The notes beneath the pieces are model-generated. The model was not told where the DNA came from. It did no database searches and saw only the letters and a program-made list of their open reading frames with translations. From Bacteroidia bacterium (lineage in GTDB: Bacteria > Bacteroidota > Bacteroidia > CAILMK01 > JBBDIG01), in the NCBI GenBank assembly GCA_040880525.1, contig JBBDIG010000033.1, positions 1 to 64,000 on the forward strand: a DNA stretch of 64,000 bases, read 5' to 3'. Both the position numbers and the translations under genes were made by a program. Shown here in pieces: positions 8,606 to 16,540 of this stretch. Each line of letters begins with the position of its first letter. The stretch's first letter is position 1.

Positions 8606-9192
8606 AGCAGTTCCATTTCAAATTCTTCCCAGGTCGCGTCAGTGGGGCCGTTTGGCAATTGATTGATCCTGCGTGGCAATTCATCCTTCACTTCGCTCAC
8701 AAGCTGCGATCCAAAGGCTTTGCTGTCATCAGTATAAATGAAGATTCGATCAAGGAAATCTTCCCATACTTCCAGGAGATCACGTGTGTCAACCGGATCA
8801 AGATGATTGCGGGTTTTATGCTTAAGGTGCGTTAAAATTTCCGATATGATGGTCTCTTTATCGGGTGGACATATCCAGAGGATAGTGTAACTATCATCGA
8901 AAATATCTCTGTCGGTAACCTCATCATCGAGTTGTACAGGTGTATCATCAAAGTAGTAATCATCTTCATCCTCAGGAATAACATCACCGAACTTCATACG
9001 GAAGAGTTCAAGTTTCTCTTCATCCTCAGGATAATGTGGTGGGGGAATTTGCCTTTGAAGTTCTTCAACTGAATCTCCTTTCTTCAACCACTCATACGAC
9101 TCAATGCTTGTGTCGACATAGTAAGGTTCATTGAGATGGAGATTTTTGAACAGATAAAAGGATGGGAGTGATTCCTTTAAAATTTCGGTCAT
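8602..9192 (-). CDS. Hypothetical acidic protein, 196 residues
   Basis: Not recognised. It is strongly acidic, with a run of Asp and Glu around residues 70-105 (PEDEDDYYFDDTPVQLDDE), then a hydrophobic strand YTILWICPP and a helical C-terminal part. No signal peptide or membrane helix. It lies 45 bases downstream of the 9.2-9.9 kb gene on the same strand, so both probably form one transcript led by the candidate RNA element at 10.0 kb. Confidence 0.7.
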   Translation of the reverse strand: MTEILKESLPSFYLFKNLHLNEPYYVDTSIESYEWLKKGDSVEELQRQIPPPHYPEDEEKLELFRMKFGDVIPEDEDDYYFDDTPVQLDDEVTDRDIFDDSYTILWICPPDKETIISEILTHLKHKTRNHLDPVDTRDLLEVWEDFLDRIFIYTDDSKAFGSQLVSEVKDELPRRINQLPNGPTDATWEEFEMELL

Positions 9193-9237
9193 AGTTCTTG
9201 TACAAGGTGCTTCTGAAATTAGAGCCGGGAAATTATG

Positions 9238-9924
9238 CTACCGGTGCATTTTCGCAAAAAGTTCTGACATTTTTGTTGTAGAGACGAGAAGAGCACTTCT
9301 CAGGATTGTCATTTTCTTGTCATAATCCTCGTCTTTGGATTCCAGTGCCAGGTAGTCCAGTGCATTTAGCAGGATGACATGGGTGGTAAAGACATTTTTA
9401 AAACTTTCCATCATTGTCATTTCTCCCACAAGCAATTCCTTGAAGTTGTTACACTTCTGCGCAAGTTCAAGGTAAACATCAATAGGGGCGCTAAAGAGTG
9501 CTTTCTTATGATTGCCATTCAATTTGTTTTCAGGAACATCCTTTTTCCTGCTTTCAAAATGTTCCTGAAAATAATTGCGCAGGTCTTGTATAATCTTGTT
9601 CCGGTAAAATATGGGAAGGATTTTTTGGAGGTTTTGAATGTAGAAGGTGAGCATGCCTACATTCTTAATTTGTATTAACACGTTGTAGACGTTCGTATTT
9701 CCGCTGTCCAGCATGCTGTTCAGTTTCTTGTTTTGCAGCAACTCGGAGAGTGACACGGATTGGGTTCCAGGGAAGAACCGGTCTTGCAGATCAGGTAAAA
9801 AATCTTCAATGTCAAAATCCAGCGGTGTATCCAGGGAAACGTTTTCATACCGTTCTCCAAATTCCTTGATCAGCCACTGATGCATGTTCTCGAATACATC
9901 CCGGTCAATTTTAAGTTTTTCCAT
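9238..9924 (-). CDS. Hypothetical mostly helical protein, 228 residues
   Basis: Not recognised. The predicted composition is almost entirely helical and amphipathic, with Lys-rich and Asp-rich segments (LQNKKLNSMLDSGN, LALESKDEDYDKKMTILRSALL). No export signal. It is the first gene of a probable two-gene unit with the 8.6-9.2 kb gene. Its start lies about 60 bases downstream of the 3' end of the structured element at 9,983-10,126, which makes attenuation or leader control possible. Confidence 0.7.
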   Translation of the reverse strand: MEKLKIDRDVFENMHQWLIKEFGERYENVSLDTPLDFDIEDFLPDLQDRFFPGTQSVSLSELLQNKKLNSMLDSGNTNVYNVLIQIKNVGMLTFYIQNLQKILPIFYRNKIIQDLRNYFQEHFESRKKDVPENKLNGNHKKALFSAPIDVYLELAQKCNNFKELLVGEMTMMESFKNVFTTHVILLNALDYLALESKDEDYDKKMTILRSALLVSTTKMSELFAKMHR

Positions 9925-9982
9925 AACAGACGATTGGTTGATAACAGAACTTTAAAAGGAACGAAGAAACTAAATAAATCGG

Positions 9983-10126
9983 GTATGAAAAGAAAAAACC
10001 GGGAGTATTTCTTTTAAAAGAGGATCATCTTTTAAAGCGGCAGTTGATGAATAGGTGAATAACCTAATAAATACCCCCGGTTCTGTGGATTTTAGCCACG
10101 TATCCTGTCTGACAAATTTTCTAACG
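9983..10126 (-). ncRNA. Candidate structured RNA or leader with terminator
   Basis: On the minus strand, AACCGGGGGTATTT (10,082-10,069) pairs with AAATACTCCCGGTT (10,010-9,997) over 14 pairs. The one imperfect pair is G-U in minus-strand RNA but A-C in plus-strand RNA, which favours minus-strand transcription. Inside lie two hairpins: TTTAAAAGA/TCTTTTAAA (10,013-10,036, 9 bp) and TAGGT/ACCTA (10,052-10,066), giving a three-way junction. The outer stem is followed by a U-rich tract (TTTTTTCTTTTC, 9,998-9,987), as in an intrinsic terminator. A TTTG-N19-TAGATTTG promoter starts the unit. The RNA would be about 140 nt; it resembles no class known to me. Confidence 0.55.
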
Positions 10127-10132
10127 GATGAT

Positions 10133-10163
10133 CAAATCTAAAAAGAAAGCCTGAGAATTCAAA
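10133..10163 (-). promoter_or_regulatory. Near-ideal Bacteroidota promoter of the candidate RNA
   Basis: Read on the minus strand: TTTG (10,163-10,160), exactly 19 bases, then TAGATTTG (10,140-10,133). This matches the primary sigma factor consensus TTTG-N19-TAnnTTTG at every defined position. Transcription would start near 10,126. Confidence 0.65.
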
Positions 10164-10318
10164 CTGCATCGGTTAAGAAATGTAATCGGGAGAAACCGGG
10201 TTACGCAGAAGCAGTACTTTATCACTTTGAGGTATGCAACCTTCCGCTCAATTCAAACAATTAAACCCAAAAACCGCTTTCATGTTAGCAAGATCTAAAA
10301 GGGGGTAATGGAAGTAAA

Positions 10319-10753
10319 ATGAAGTGGAAGTATTATATACCGCATAATCTCCGAAAGGAAATCAGCACTTCCGAGGACATCTACATACTAGGTGAAAACA
10401 GCAAATCGGTGACATATTGGATTACCATTACGAGTATTGGATTTTTCGGAGGGCAGGATGAAGAGCTATTTCATCCTACACTTTTTCATCAGGTGATGAA
10501 AAATCTGAGCGATAGGGACTATTGGATTAATGGAACCGATATGTACATTAATGCCATGAGCTTTACCGAGTCTGAATTGCTGAAATGGCTGAAGCTCTGG
10601 CTAGAGAAAAAAGGGATGCCCTGCCAATCACTTCAGAAAGGTACATTACAGGAGTTCAGGAGAAAAAACAGGGCTATTGATGCTTTCGAGACTGCCTTTG
10701 AGAATATGGTGAATGAGTATTTCAAGGGAAATACTGCATCCAGCAATAGCTGA
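10319..10753 (+). CDS. Hypothetical protein, 144 residues
   Basis: Not recognised. The sequence is soluble and aromatic-rich in its first half (YYIPHNLRK, YWITITSIGFFGG, DYWINGTDMYINAMSF) and helical and basic in its second (LLKWLKLWLEKKGMPCQ). No signal peptide. It starts at ATG 10,319 behind a G-rich ribosome-binding region. It is divergent from the 9.2-9.9 kb gene and convergent with the TPR gene at 10.8 kb. Confidence 0.7.
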   Translation: MKWKYYIPHNLRKEISTSEDIYILGENSKSVTYWITITSIGFFGGQDEELFHPTLFHQVMKNLSDRDYWINGTDMYINAMSFTESELLKWLKLWLEKKGMPCQSLQKGTLQEFRRKNRAIDAFETAFENMVNEYFKGNTASSNS

Positions 10754-10776
10754 ATTTACACAGGTGCAGCCAAGTT

Positions 10777-11298
10777 TTAATTGCAGTGACGGGAAACTAG
10801 TGATGCTGCATCCGGATCTTCGAGTTCTGCGGCCATACGCCAGTTTTCACATGCCTTATTAAAATCTTTGCGGTAGCCATACAATACTCCGAGGTTATAA
10901 TAAGCCTTTGAGTTGTCTCCTGTATAAACAGTAGTCGCCTCAAAATCTGCTATTGCCTTATCGTAAAGTTCTTTCTTTTCATGCACCACTCCGCGATAGT
11001 AATAGGCCTGGTGGTTAGACGAATCCAGCTCAATGGCTTTGGTTAAATCATAGAGTGCCATATCAAGGCTTCCGCTTTTAGCGCGTGCCAATCCCCGGTA
11101 AAGATAGGCTTCAGCATAATCCGGTTTTTTATGAATGGCATTCGTAAAACTGGAAACAGCATCCTTGTAGTCTCCACGTTCAATGCTTTTGTTTCCCTTC
11201 GCCATCCAATCCTGCGGCTTCTGTGCTAAAGACTGGAAGTTCAGCGAGGTGAAAAGTACGGTGATCAGAATTGCGGTAATCGAATTTCTATTTTTCAT
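10777..11298 (-). CDS. Exported TPR protein, 173 residues
   Basis: A signal peptide (MKNRNSITAILITVLFTSLNFQSLAQ) precedes about four tetratricopeptide repeats (residues ~35-165) with the usual pattern A..YLYRGLA...G..D.A..DL.KAIELD. The repeats form a helical scaffold for protein-protein contacts, here in the periplasm. The next gene upstream (11.4-12.6 kb) codes for a longer protein of the same build; both end in a Cys near the C-terminus (SRHCN, LRLYCE), which suggests duplication and partial loss. Confidence 0.85.
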   Translation of the reverse strand: MKNRNSITAILITVLFTSLNFQSLAQKPQDWMAKGNKSIERGDYKDAVSSFTNAIHKKPDYAEAYLYRGLARAKSGSLDMALYDLTKAIELDSSNHQAYYYRGVVHEKKELYDKAIADFEATTVYTGDNSKAYYNLGVLYGYRKDFNKACENWRMAAELEDPDAASLVSRHCN

Positions 11299-11420
11299 GA
11301 CTTGAAGTATTTAAGTTTTCCGACTGCAATTTAAATCGAAAGCCAGTCAAGTCAAGGATTGTCGCGGTATGCCTGTCTTTTCTATCTGTAAGAAACCGGT
11401 ATTAAACCGCTATAAAAATA

Positions 11421-12641
11421 TTATTCACAATATAGCCTTAGCAGTTCAGAGGCTTCTTGCGTACCTAATTCTCTGGCTCTGCTGAAATTTTCACATGCTT
11501 CTTCAAGCTTTTTCTGGTTTAAAAGCGCATTTCCCCGGTTTAGAAATGCTGCGCCATCGTCAGGAGTAAGTTGAATCACACGCGTGAAATCTTTTTCTGC
11601 ATTTTCATAATCTTCCATGCTCAAATAGTTAATTCCGCGGTTGAAGATGGCCATAGAAAAGTCATTATCCTGGCGCAAGGCCTCGTTGAAATCATCCATA
11701 GCAAGGGCATAAGATTTCAAACGATTATATAGTGAACCTCTGTTATTATAAATCTCAGGATTAGTCGGATCCAGAGTGATAGCTTTATTGTAGTCTTCCA
11801 GGGCCATGTCATATTGGTTAATTTCTTCAAATGCGGCAGCTCGGTTAAAGTAGGCTTCAGCGTTCTTGTCGTCAATAGCAATAGCCTCGGTAAAACTTAC
11901 CACAGCTTCCTCATGTCGCCCCAGTTCGTATAGCACAATGCCAAGGCTGCTGAATGGCATGGGATCATTGGGTGTTGCCTTTGTAGCCATTTCAAAATCA
12001 TTCACGGCAAGTTCAAGTTTTCCCATCATGAAATAGGATAGTCCCCGGTTATAGTGAACGTCTTGTTCCGTGGTGTCGTGACGCAACGCTTTTGTAAAAT
12101 CAGATGCTGCCTTTTCATAGTATTCGAGGGCATAGTAACTGACCCCCCGGTGGTAGTAGGCTCTTCCGGCTGTAGAATCTATTTCCAAAGCGCGGTTAAA
12201 ATCATCAATGGCCGCCAAAGGATCTCTCAGAATGCTGAGCACATAACCTCGAACGATGTAAAGGTCAGGATCATCTTCACGGATATTTCCGGCAATCATC
12301 AGATCCGTCAGGGCTTTTTTGGGCTCCTTTTTTAGCAGGTAAACAGAAGAGCGGAGATAATAGGCATCATAATAATCATCCTCAAGATCCGAAGCTCGGG
12401 TCAGGTCTTCTTCCGCTTCGTCAAGCTGTCGCCAGATGTATCTTACCCGGCCCCGGTAATAGTAGGCTTCACCTTCTTCAGGCTCCATTTCAATAGCTGC
12501 CGTAAAATCTTCGAATGCTCCTTTGAAGTCCTGTTCTTCATATTTCTCGAGACCGGACTTCACCAGTTGTTTGTGGGATTGTGCATCAGCATAGCACCAT
12601 GCTCCACTCATTAATAATATCAGGATAATTCTTAGTGTCAT
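11421..12641 (-). CDS. Exported TPR protein with about eleven repeats
   Basis: The frame extends to 12,704, but the ATG at 12,641 starts a clear signal peptide (MTLRIILILLMSGAWCYADAQ). The remainder is an almost unbroken series of about eleven 34-residue TPR units (for example AYYYRGRVRYIWRQLDEAEEDL, AYYHRGVSYYALEYYEKAASDF, AIFNRGINYLSMEDYENAEKDF), giving a superhelix of some 380 residues without another domain. Such proteins act as periplasmic scaffolds in Bacteroidota; the partner is unknown. It sits 122 bases upstream of the shorter TPR gene on the same strand. Confidence 0.87.
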   Translation of the reverse strand: MTLRIILILLMSGAWCYADAQSHKQLVKSGLEKYEEQDFKGAFEDFTAAIEMEPEEGEAYYYRGRVRYIWRQLDEAEEDLTRASDLEDDYYDAYYLRSSVYLLKKEPKKALTDLMIAGNIREDDPDLYIVRGYVLSILRDPLAAIDDFNRALEIDSTAGRAYYHRGVSYYALEYYEKAASDFTKALRHDTTEQDVHYNRGLSYFMMGKLELAVNDFEMATKATPNDPMPFSSLGIVLYELGRHEEAVVSFTEAIAIDDKNAEAYFNRAAAFEEINQYDMALEDYNKAITLDPTNPEIYNNRGSLYNRLKSYALAMDDFNEALRQDNDFSMAIFNRGINYLSMEDYENAEKDFTRVIQLTPDDGAAFLNRGNALLNQKKLEEACENFSRARELGTQEASELLRLYCE

Positions 12642-12764
12642 TTCTTGAGTTTGGTTAAAACAGGTTGAATTTTTTGGCGGCATAGAATGAAAATTTCCGG
12701 CCATCTCATTTACTGCTCCTCAACCTGACGAAGCGGGTTTATCAAAGGTTGTTTACAAATCGGG

Positions 12765-13526
12765 TCAAAACCGGTAACCGAGTGAGTTTTTGAATTCATA
12801 GGTGTTTCCGGGTATTTCAGGGGGAGGGCGGCTGTCATAAACGTAATTGCCTTTCACACCAAACGTCAGGCGCCTGGTGATCTTAAAGGTAACAACGAGC
12901 TCAGAGGATACCCGGAAATCGTTAAAATGGGTGATCACAGGCTGATAATAAGTTATATGATCAATATTCACCTTATCCGTTATTTCGAGATCAAAGGATA
13001 CATACGAACTAAGCCGGTGGTTTCTTTCCAGAGGCAGCCCCTCAGTTAGTTCTTCGTATTCATACATGTATAATGTACCAATATGTAATGACACGGTATC
13101 ATTCTGCACAAATCTGAAGCGCGGGCCGGTCCCGGCCAGACCGCGCAAATCCAGCTTCTGTACCTGGTTATACTGTATCTGCGTGAAGGCTTCCCAGATG
13201 AGCCAGCGTTTGTGCTGATAATTGTATCGAAGATGCTGGAAGCCGTTATTGATCAGGTCGGTTGTGTTGGTTCTTATGATCGTCAGATCGCTCAACATTA
13301 AAATTTTACTTCTGCCTTTAAGATACTGAACCTGTATCTTGTTCCCGGTTTGAAGCACATCCGTTACCGTGTGCGTCCAGCTAAGATTAAGATCTATTGT
13401 TCCGGCCAAACCATCTTTGCCTTTATTCAGGCGTTGGCTTTCAATATTTACTACCTGGGCCATTAGGGTTCCGCTGAACAGGGAGAAGAGCGTAATAAAG
13501 TAAAAGAGACGTATCGTTTTTGCCAT
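12765..13526 (-). CDS. DUF481-type outer-membrane barrel protein
   Basis: The ATG at 13,526 gives the signal peptide MAKTIRLFYFITLFSLFSGTLMAQ; the frame's earlier extension to 13,607 is not needed. The mature part is a series of amphipathic strands typical of DUF481 (NIESQRLNKGKDGLAGTIDLNLSW, LINNGFQHLRYNYQ, TGPRFRF, RLSSYVSFDLEITDK, RRLTFGVKGNYVYD) and ends in a terminal Phe (SLGYRF), as expected for insertion by the Bam machinery. The function of DUF481 proteins is not settled; alkaline or salt response has been proposed. It is divergent from the BamA/TamA-like gene. Confidence 0.82.
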   Translation of the reverse strand: MAKTIRLFYFITLFSLFSGTLMAQVVNIESQRLNKGKDGLAGTIDLNLSWTHTVTDVLQTGNKIQVQYLKGRSKILMLSDLTIIRTNTTDLINNGFQHLRYNYQHKRWLIWEAFTQIQYNQVQKLDLRGLAGTGPRFRFVQNDTVSLHIGTLYMYEYEELTEGLPLERNHRLSSYVSFDLEITDKVNIDHITYYQPVITHFNDFRVSSELVVTFKITRRLTFGVKGNYVYDSRPPPEIPGNTYEFKNSLGYRF

Positions 13527-13644
13527 AAAGGATGCAAAAGAAAGGCGAACTAAATACAATACAAAAGGACTTTTGCTACCGGAAGGTGTATAAAATGCCG
13601 GAAACATCCCTTGTGATTTTTGTTATTTACTTATTAGAAGAAGG

Positions 13645-15579
13645 TTGACCCTAAAACACCCGATATCATATCTGCTGATTGCCATGATGGTAAACTGCAC
13701 CGCATGGGCGCAGGAAGGCAACGCTATGAAGACATTGCCGGTTGACACGCCTCCAATTCTGCCAGATCCAATGCCGTTGGATACACCTCCTTTTGGTCCT
13801 GAACCATTGCCACTTGATACACCTGCTTCAACATTGGAGGATAAGGTATTCAACAAGCTGGAAGATCTTGCAGAAAAGCCGAATATTTTAGGCAGGCTGG
13901 TCCGGTCAGTTTTGGTTACCCAAAACGTTTCTCATACAGGGGTGGCTGAGCAGGATACCTTCAAAACCAGTGATGAGCCTTACGAAAAATATAAGGGGCT
14001 TCCGATAAGAAGCGTAGAAGTAAAAGTGCTGGACGTTTTTGGGCCCACTCTGGAGAAACCGGATCAGGAGGCCCGAAGCATCCTTCAGAAAGCCGGAAAT
14101 TTTATTCACATAAAAACGAGGGAAAGGAAGGTGCGGGATTTCCTGCTGTTTGAAGAAGGTGATGCGGCTGACCCCATCAGCTTTGCTGAAAGCGAGAGAT
14201 TGTTGAGGTTAAATGAATTTGTATATGATGCCAGGGTGATCGTGGAAAATGCCGATTCATCAGGAGTGGATGTGGTCGTCCTGATCCAGGATACATGGTC
14301 TATAACCGGAGAAGGTGGTTATGACTTTAACCGGCATACTGGAGATCTGAAAGCCACGGACTTTAATTTTCTTGGATATGGACATTTGATAAATGGCGGT
14401 CTTTCTTACCTGAATCGCCAGGATTTAAACTGGATCTACAATGCGGAATATATTATGCCCAACATTCGCAGGAGCTATGTGAGCGGGCGGGGCTTCTTTT
14501 TAAGAGATGAACTGCAAACGATATATGGGTTCAACATTGACAGAGGTTTTTATTCTTACGAAACTAAATGGGCCGGGGGCCTCAGTGCATACTCGCGAAA
14601 GCACCTTGACCAATATCAGTTTGATACCGTTTACTTTGAGGGCGAGTCGGTGCTGAACGTACAGGATTTCTGGTTTGGCCACTCCCTTACGGCCGGAAAT
14701 GAGGAAAAACGCGATGAACGCCTGCTGCAGATTCTGGCAGCAAGAGTAATCAGGTCAGAGTACAACCAAAAACCGCAGCACTACGAAATTCCACCTGAAG
14801 CATACCAAAATTCCTGGTTCTATCTGGTTGGAGCAGGTTTTTCAAAGCGCAAGTTTTATCAGGATAATCATGTATTTGGATTTGGAAAAACGGAGGATGT
14901 ACCGGAAGGAAGTCTTATCTCGGTAGTTGCAGGATATGAAGATGGCAGTATAACCAATCGACTGTACGGTGGCTTTTCCGTTTCTGCAGCAAAATATAGC
15001 TCTGTGCTGGGCTATATACGCGGAGGCCTCAATGCCGGTTCATATTATAATGGCACGAAGTGGGACCAGGGAGTGATGCAGGCTGATTTCCTTTATTTTA
15101 CCAATATGCTCCCGGTCGGTAAATTTATGATACGCCAATATCTCTGGAACCGACTTACGCTGGGCCTTAACAGGAGAAGTGGAGAATGGATCTATGTGAA
15201 TGAAAATGACGGATTGCGGGGAATAAAAAAAGAAGAACTCCGGGGCACCCAAAAATTAACGATGAATTATGAAGCCAATATTTTTACACCGTGGGAATTT
15301 TTCGGCTTTCAGATGGCAGGTGTTGTTTTTGCGGACTTCGCCTGGATCGGCACTTCCGATAATTCTCTGCTCAGCAGAAGACTTTATCAAGGGTACGGTC
15401 TGGGTGTTCGATTTAAAAACGAACATCTCATTTTCAATACCATTCAAATATCAATAGCCTATTACCCCCAATTGGAGCAGCAAGAATTAAAGAATTTTCA
15501 TTTCCTCTCATCGCACCGGACTTTTTTCAGGTTCAATGATTTTATATATGGCCGCCCGGATGTTCTGGGCTTCCGCTAA
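13645..15579 (+). CDS. BamA/TamA-like outer-membrane protein with POTRA domain
   Basis: 644 residues. There is no upstream ATG before an in-frame stop; TTG at 13,645 gives a plausible signal peptide (MTLKHPISYLLIAMMVNCTAWAQ), whereas the ATG at 13,684 would leave only a stump. Residues ~25-60 are Pro-rich with repeated LPLDTPP-like units, a low-complexity linker. Residues ~100-210 form POTRA-like repeats (GLPIRSVEVKVLDVFGP, FLLFEEGDAADPISFAESERLLR), and residues ~215-644 a large barrel (GGYDFNRHTGDLKATDFNFLGYG). Role: assembly or translocation of other proteins, by analogy with the Omp85 family. Confidence 0.8.
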   Translation: MTLKHPISYLLIAMMVNCTAWAQEGNAMKTLPVDTPPILPDPMPLDTPPFGPEPLPLDTPASTLEDKVFNKLEDLAEKPNILGRLVRSVLVTQNVSHTGVAEQDTFKTSDEPYEKYKGLPIRSVEVKVLDVFGPTLEKPDQEARSILQKAGNFIHIKTRERKVRDFLLFEEGDAADPISFAESERLLRLNEFVYDARVIVENADSSGVDVVVLIQDTWSITGEGGYDFNRHTGDLKATDFNFLGYGHLINGGLSYLNRQDLNWIYNAEYIMPNIRRSYVSGRGFFLRDELQTIYGFNIDRGFYSYETKWAGGLSAYSRKHLDQYQFDTVYFEGESVLNVQDFWFGHSLTAGNEEKRDERLLQILAARVIRSEYNQKPQHYEIPPEAYQNSWFYLVGAGFSKRKFYQDNHVFGFGKTEDVPEGSLISVVAGYEDGSITNRLYGGFSVSAAKYSSVLGYIRGGLNAGSYYNGTKWDQGVMQADFLYFTNMLPVGKFMIRQYLWNRLTLGLNRRSGEWIYVNENDGLRGIKKEELRGTQKLTMNYEANIFTPWEFFGFQMAGVVFADFAWIGTSDNSLLSRRLYQGYGLGVRFKNEHLIFNTIQISIAYYPQLEQQELKNFHFLSSHRTFFRFNDFIYGRPDVLGFR

Positions 15580-15630
15580 AAAATCATGAAGTCTTGTAAC
15601 AGGCCACCAGCGCCATTTTAGCTCTGATTA

Positions 15631-15663
15631 TTTACTTGTATGAGCTTTGTTGCCTTATCTTTG
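15631..15663 (+). promoter_or_regulatory. Putative promoter of the desaturase gene
   Basis: TATCTTTG at 15,656-15,663 matches the -7 consensus. TTTA at 15,631-15,634 is a near match to the -33 TTTG with a 21-base spacer. The ATG follows 33 bases later. Confidence 0.45.
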
Positions 15664-15696
15664 CACAACCGCTAAACAAAATCTGAAATAATACTA

Positions 15697-16461
15697 ATGT
15701 TAGCAATCATCCTCTTTTTCATAGGTCACTGGTACCTGTCTCTCTTTACCCAAACTTTCTTTCATCATCGCTATTCCGCCCACCGGCAGTTTACAATGTC
15801 CCGCACGTGGGAAAGAATATTCTTTATCCTGAGCTATGTCTTTCAGGGATCATCTTATCTCAGCCCCTATGCCTATGGCGTGCTGCACAGGTATCACCAT
15901 GCCTATGCTGATACAGATAAGGATCCGCACTCGCCAAAATATTCAAAGAATCTGATGGATATGATGTGGCAGACAAAGGATAAATACAACGACATATTTA
16001 ATGGCCGTGCTGACATTGAAGATCGTTTCAAAGGAAACCTTCCTCAGTGGACGGCCCTTGACAGACTTGCCGACTCCTGGTTCAGCCGAATTGGCTGGGC
16101 CGTATTTTACATTGCCTTTTACGTGGAATTTGTGCCTGCCGGTATGTGGTATCTTTATCTTCTGCTCCCCATCCATTTCGTGATGGGACCTTTTCATGGG
16201 GCAATTATCAACTGGTTTGCTCATAAGTGGGGCTACGTAAGCCATAAAGTAAGCGATACCTCAAAAAACCTCCTCTTCTTCGATTTCCTGATGCTTGGAG
16301 AGAGTTATCATAATAACCATCACCGTCACCCGATGAGTCCCAACTTTGGTATCCGCTGGCATGAGTTTGATCCCATTTACCCGGTAATTAAGATTTTTAA
16401 TGCTTTGGGTATAATCGTATTAAAAAAACCGGTGCAGGAAAGATTGCGGAAAGCGGCCTGA
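15697..16461 (+). CDS. Membrane acyl-lipid / acyl-CoA desaturase
   Basis: 254 residues with four hydrophobic segments and the three histidine boxes that bind the di-iron centre: HRYSAH at 24-29, HRYHH at 64-68 and HNNHH at 205-209. This identifies the fatty-acid desaturase family close to stearoyl-CoA delta-9 desaturases. It would introduce a double bond into membrane acyl chains, using oxygen and an electron donor not encoded here. It has its own promoter and ends at a bidirectional terminator shared with the convergent gene. Confidence 0.9.
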   Translation: MLAIILFFIGHWYLSLFTQTFFHHRYSAHRQFTMSRTWERIFFILSYVFQGSSYLSPYAYGVLHRYHHAYADTDKDPHSPKYSKNLMDMMWQTKDKYNDIFNGRADIEDRFKGNLPQWTALDRLADSWFSRIGWAVFYIAFYVEFVPAGMWYLYLLLPIHFVMGPFHGAIINWFAHKWGYVSHKVSDTSKNLLFFDFLMLGESYHNNHHRHPMSPNFGIRWHEFDPIYPVIKIFNALGIIVLKKPVQERLRKAA

Positions 16462-16485
16462 TTCCGGAATTTAAAATCAGACATA

Positions 16486-16525
16486 AAAAACGCCCTGACA
16501 GCTTACTTGCTGTCAGGGTGTTTTA
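16486..16525. terminator. Bidirectional intrinsic terminator
   Basis: CGCCCTGACAGC (16,491-16,502) pairs with GCTGTCAGGGTG (16,509-16,520) with one wobble or mismatch, loop of six. T-rich tracts flank it on both strands (TTTTAGTTTT on plus, a run of six T on minus), so it can end both the desaturase and the convergent dehydrogenase transcripts. Confidence 0.85.
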
Positions 16526-16540
16526 GTTTTAGCTGATGTA

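Larger units (their letters stand above)
9925..10318. other. Intergenic region holding a promoter and a structured element
   Basis: 394 bases between divergent genes without a coding frame. Its left half is occupied by a large inverted-repeat structure (9,997-10,082) with inner hairpins and an 11-base hairpin region to its right (10,085-10,099). A near-ideal minus-strand promoter lies at 10,133-10,163. The rest (10,164-10,318) shows nothing but a purine-rich stretch (AAGGGGGTAATGG, 10,298-10,312) that could act as a ribosome-binding region for the plus-strand gene at 10,319. Confidence 0.6.
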
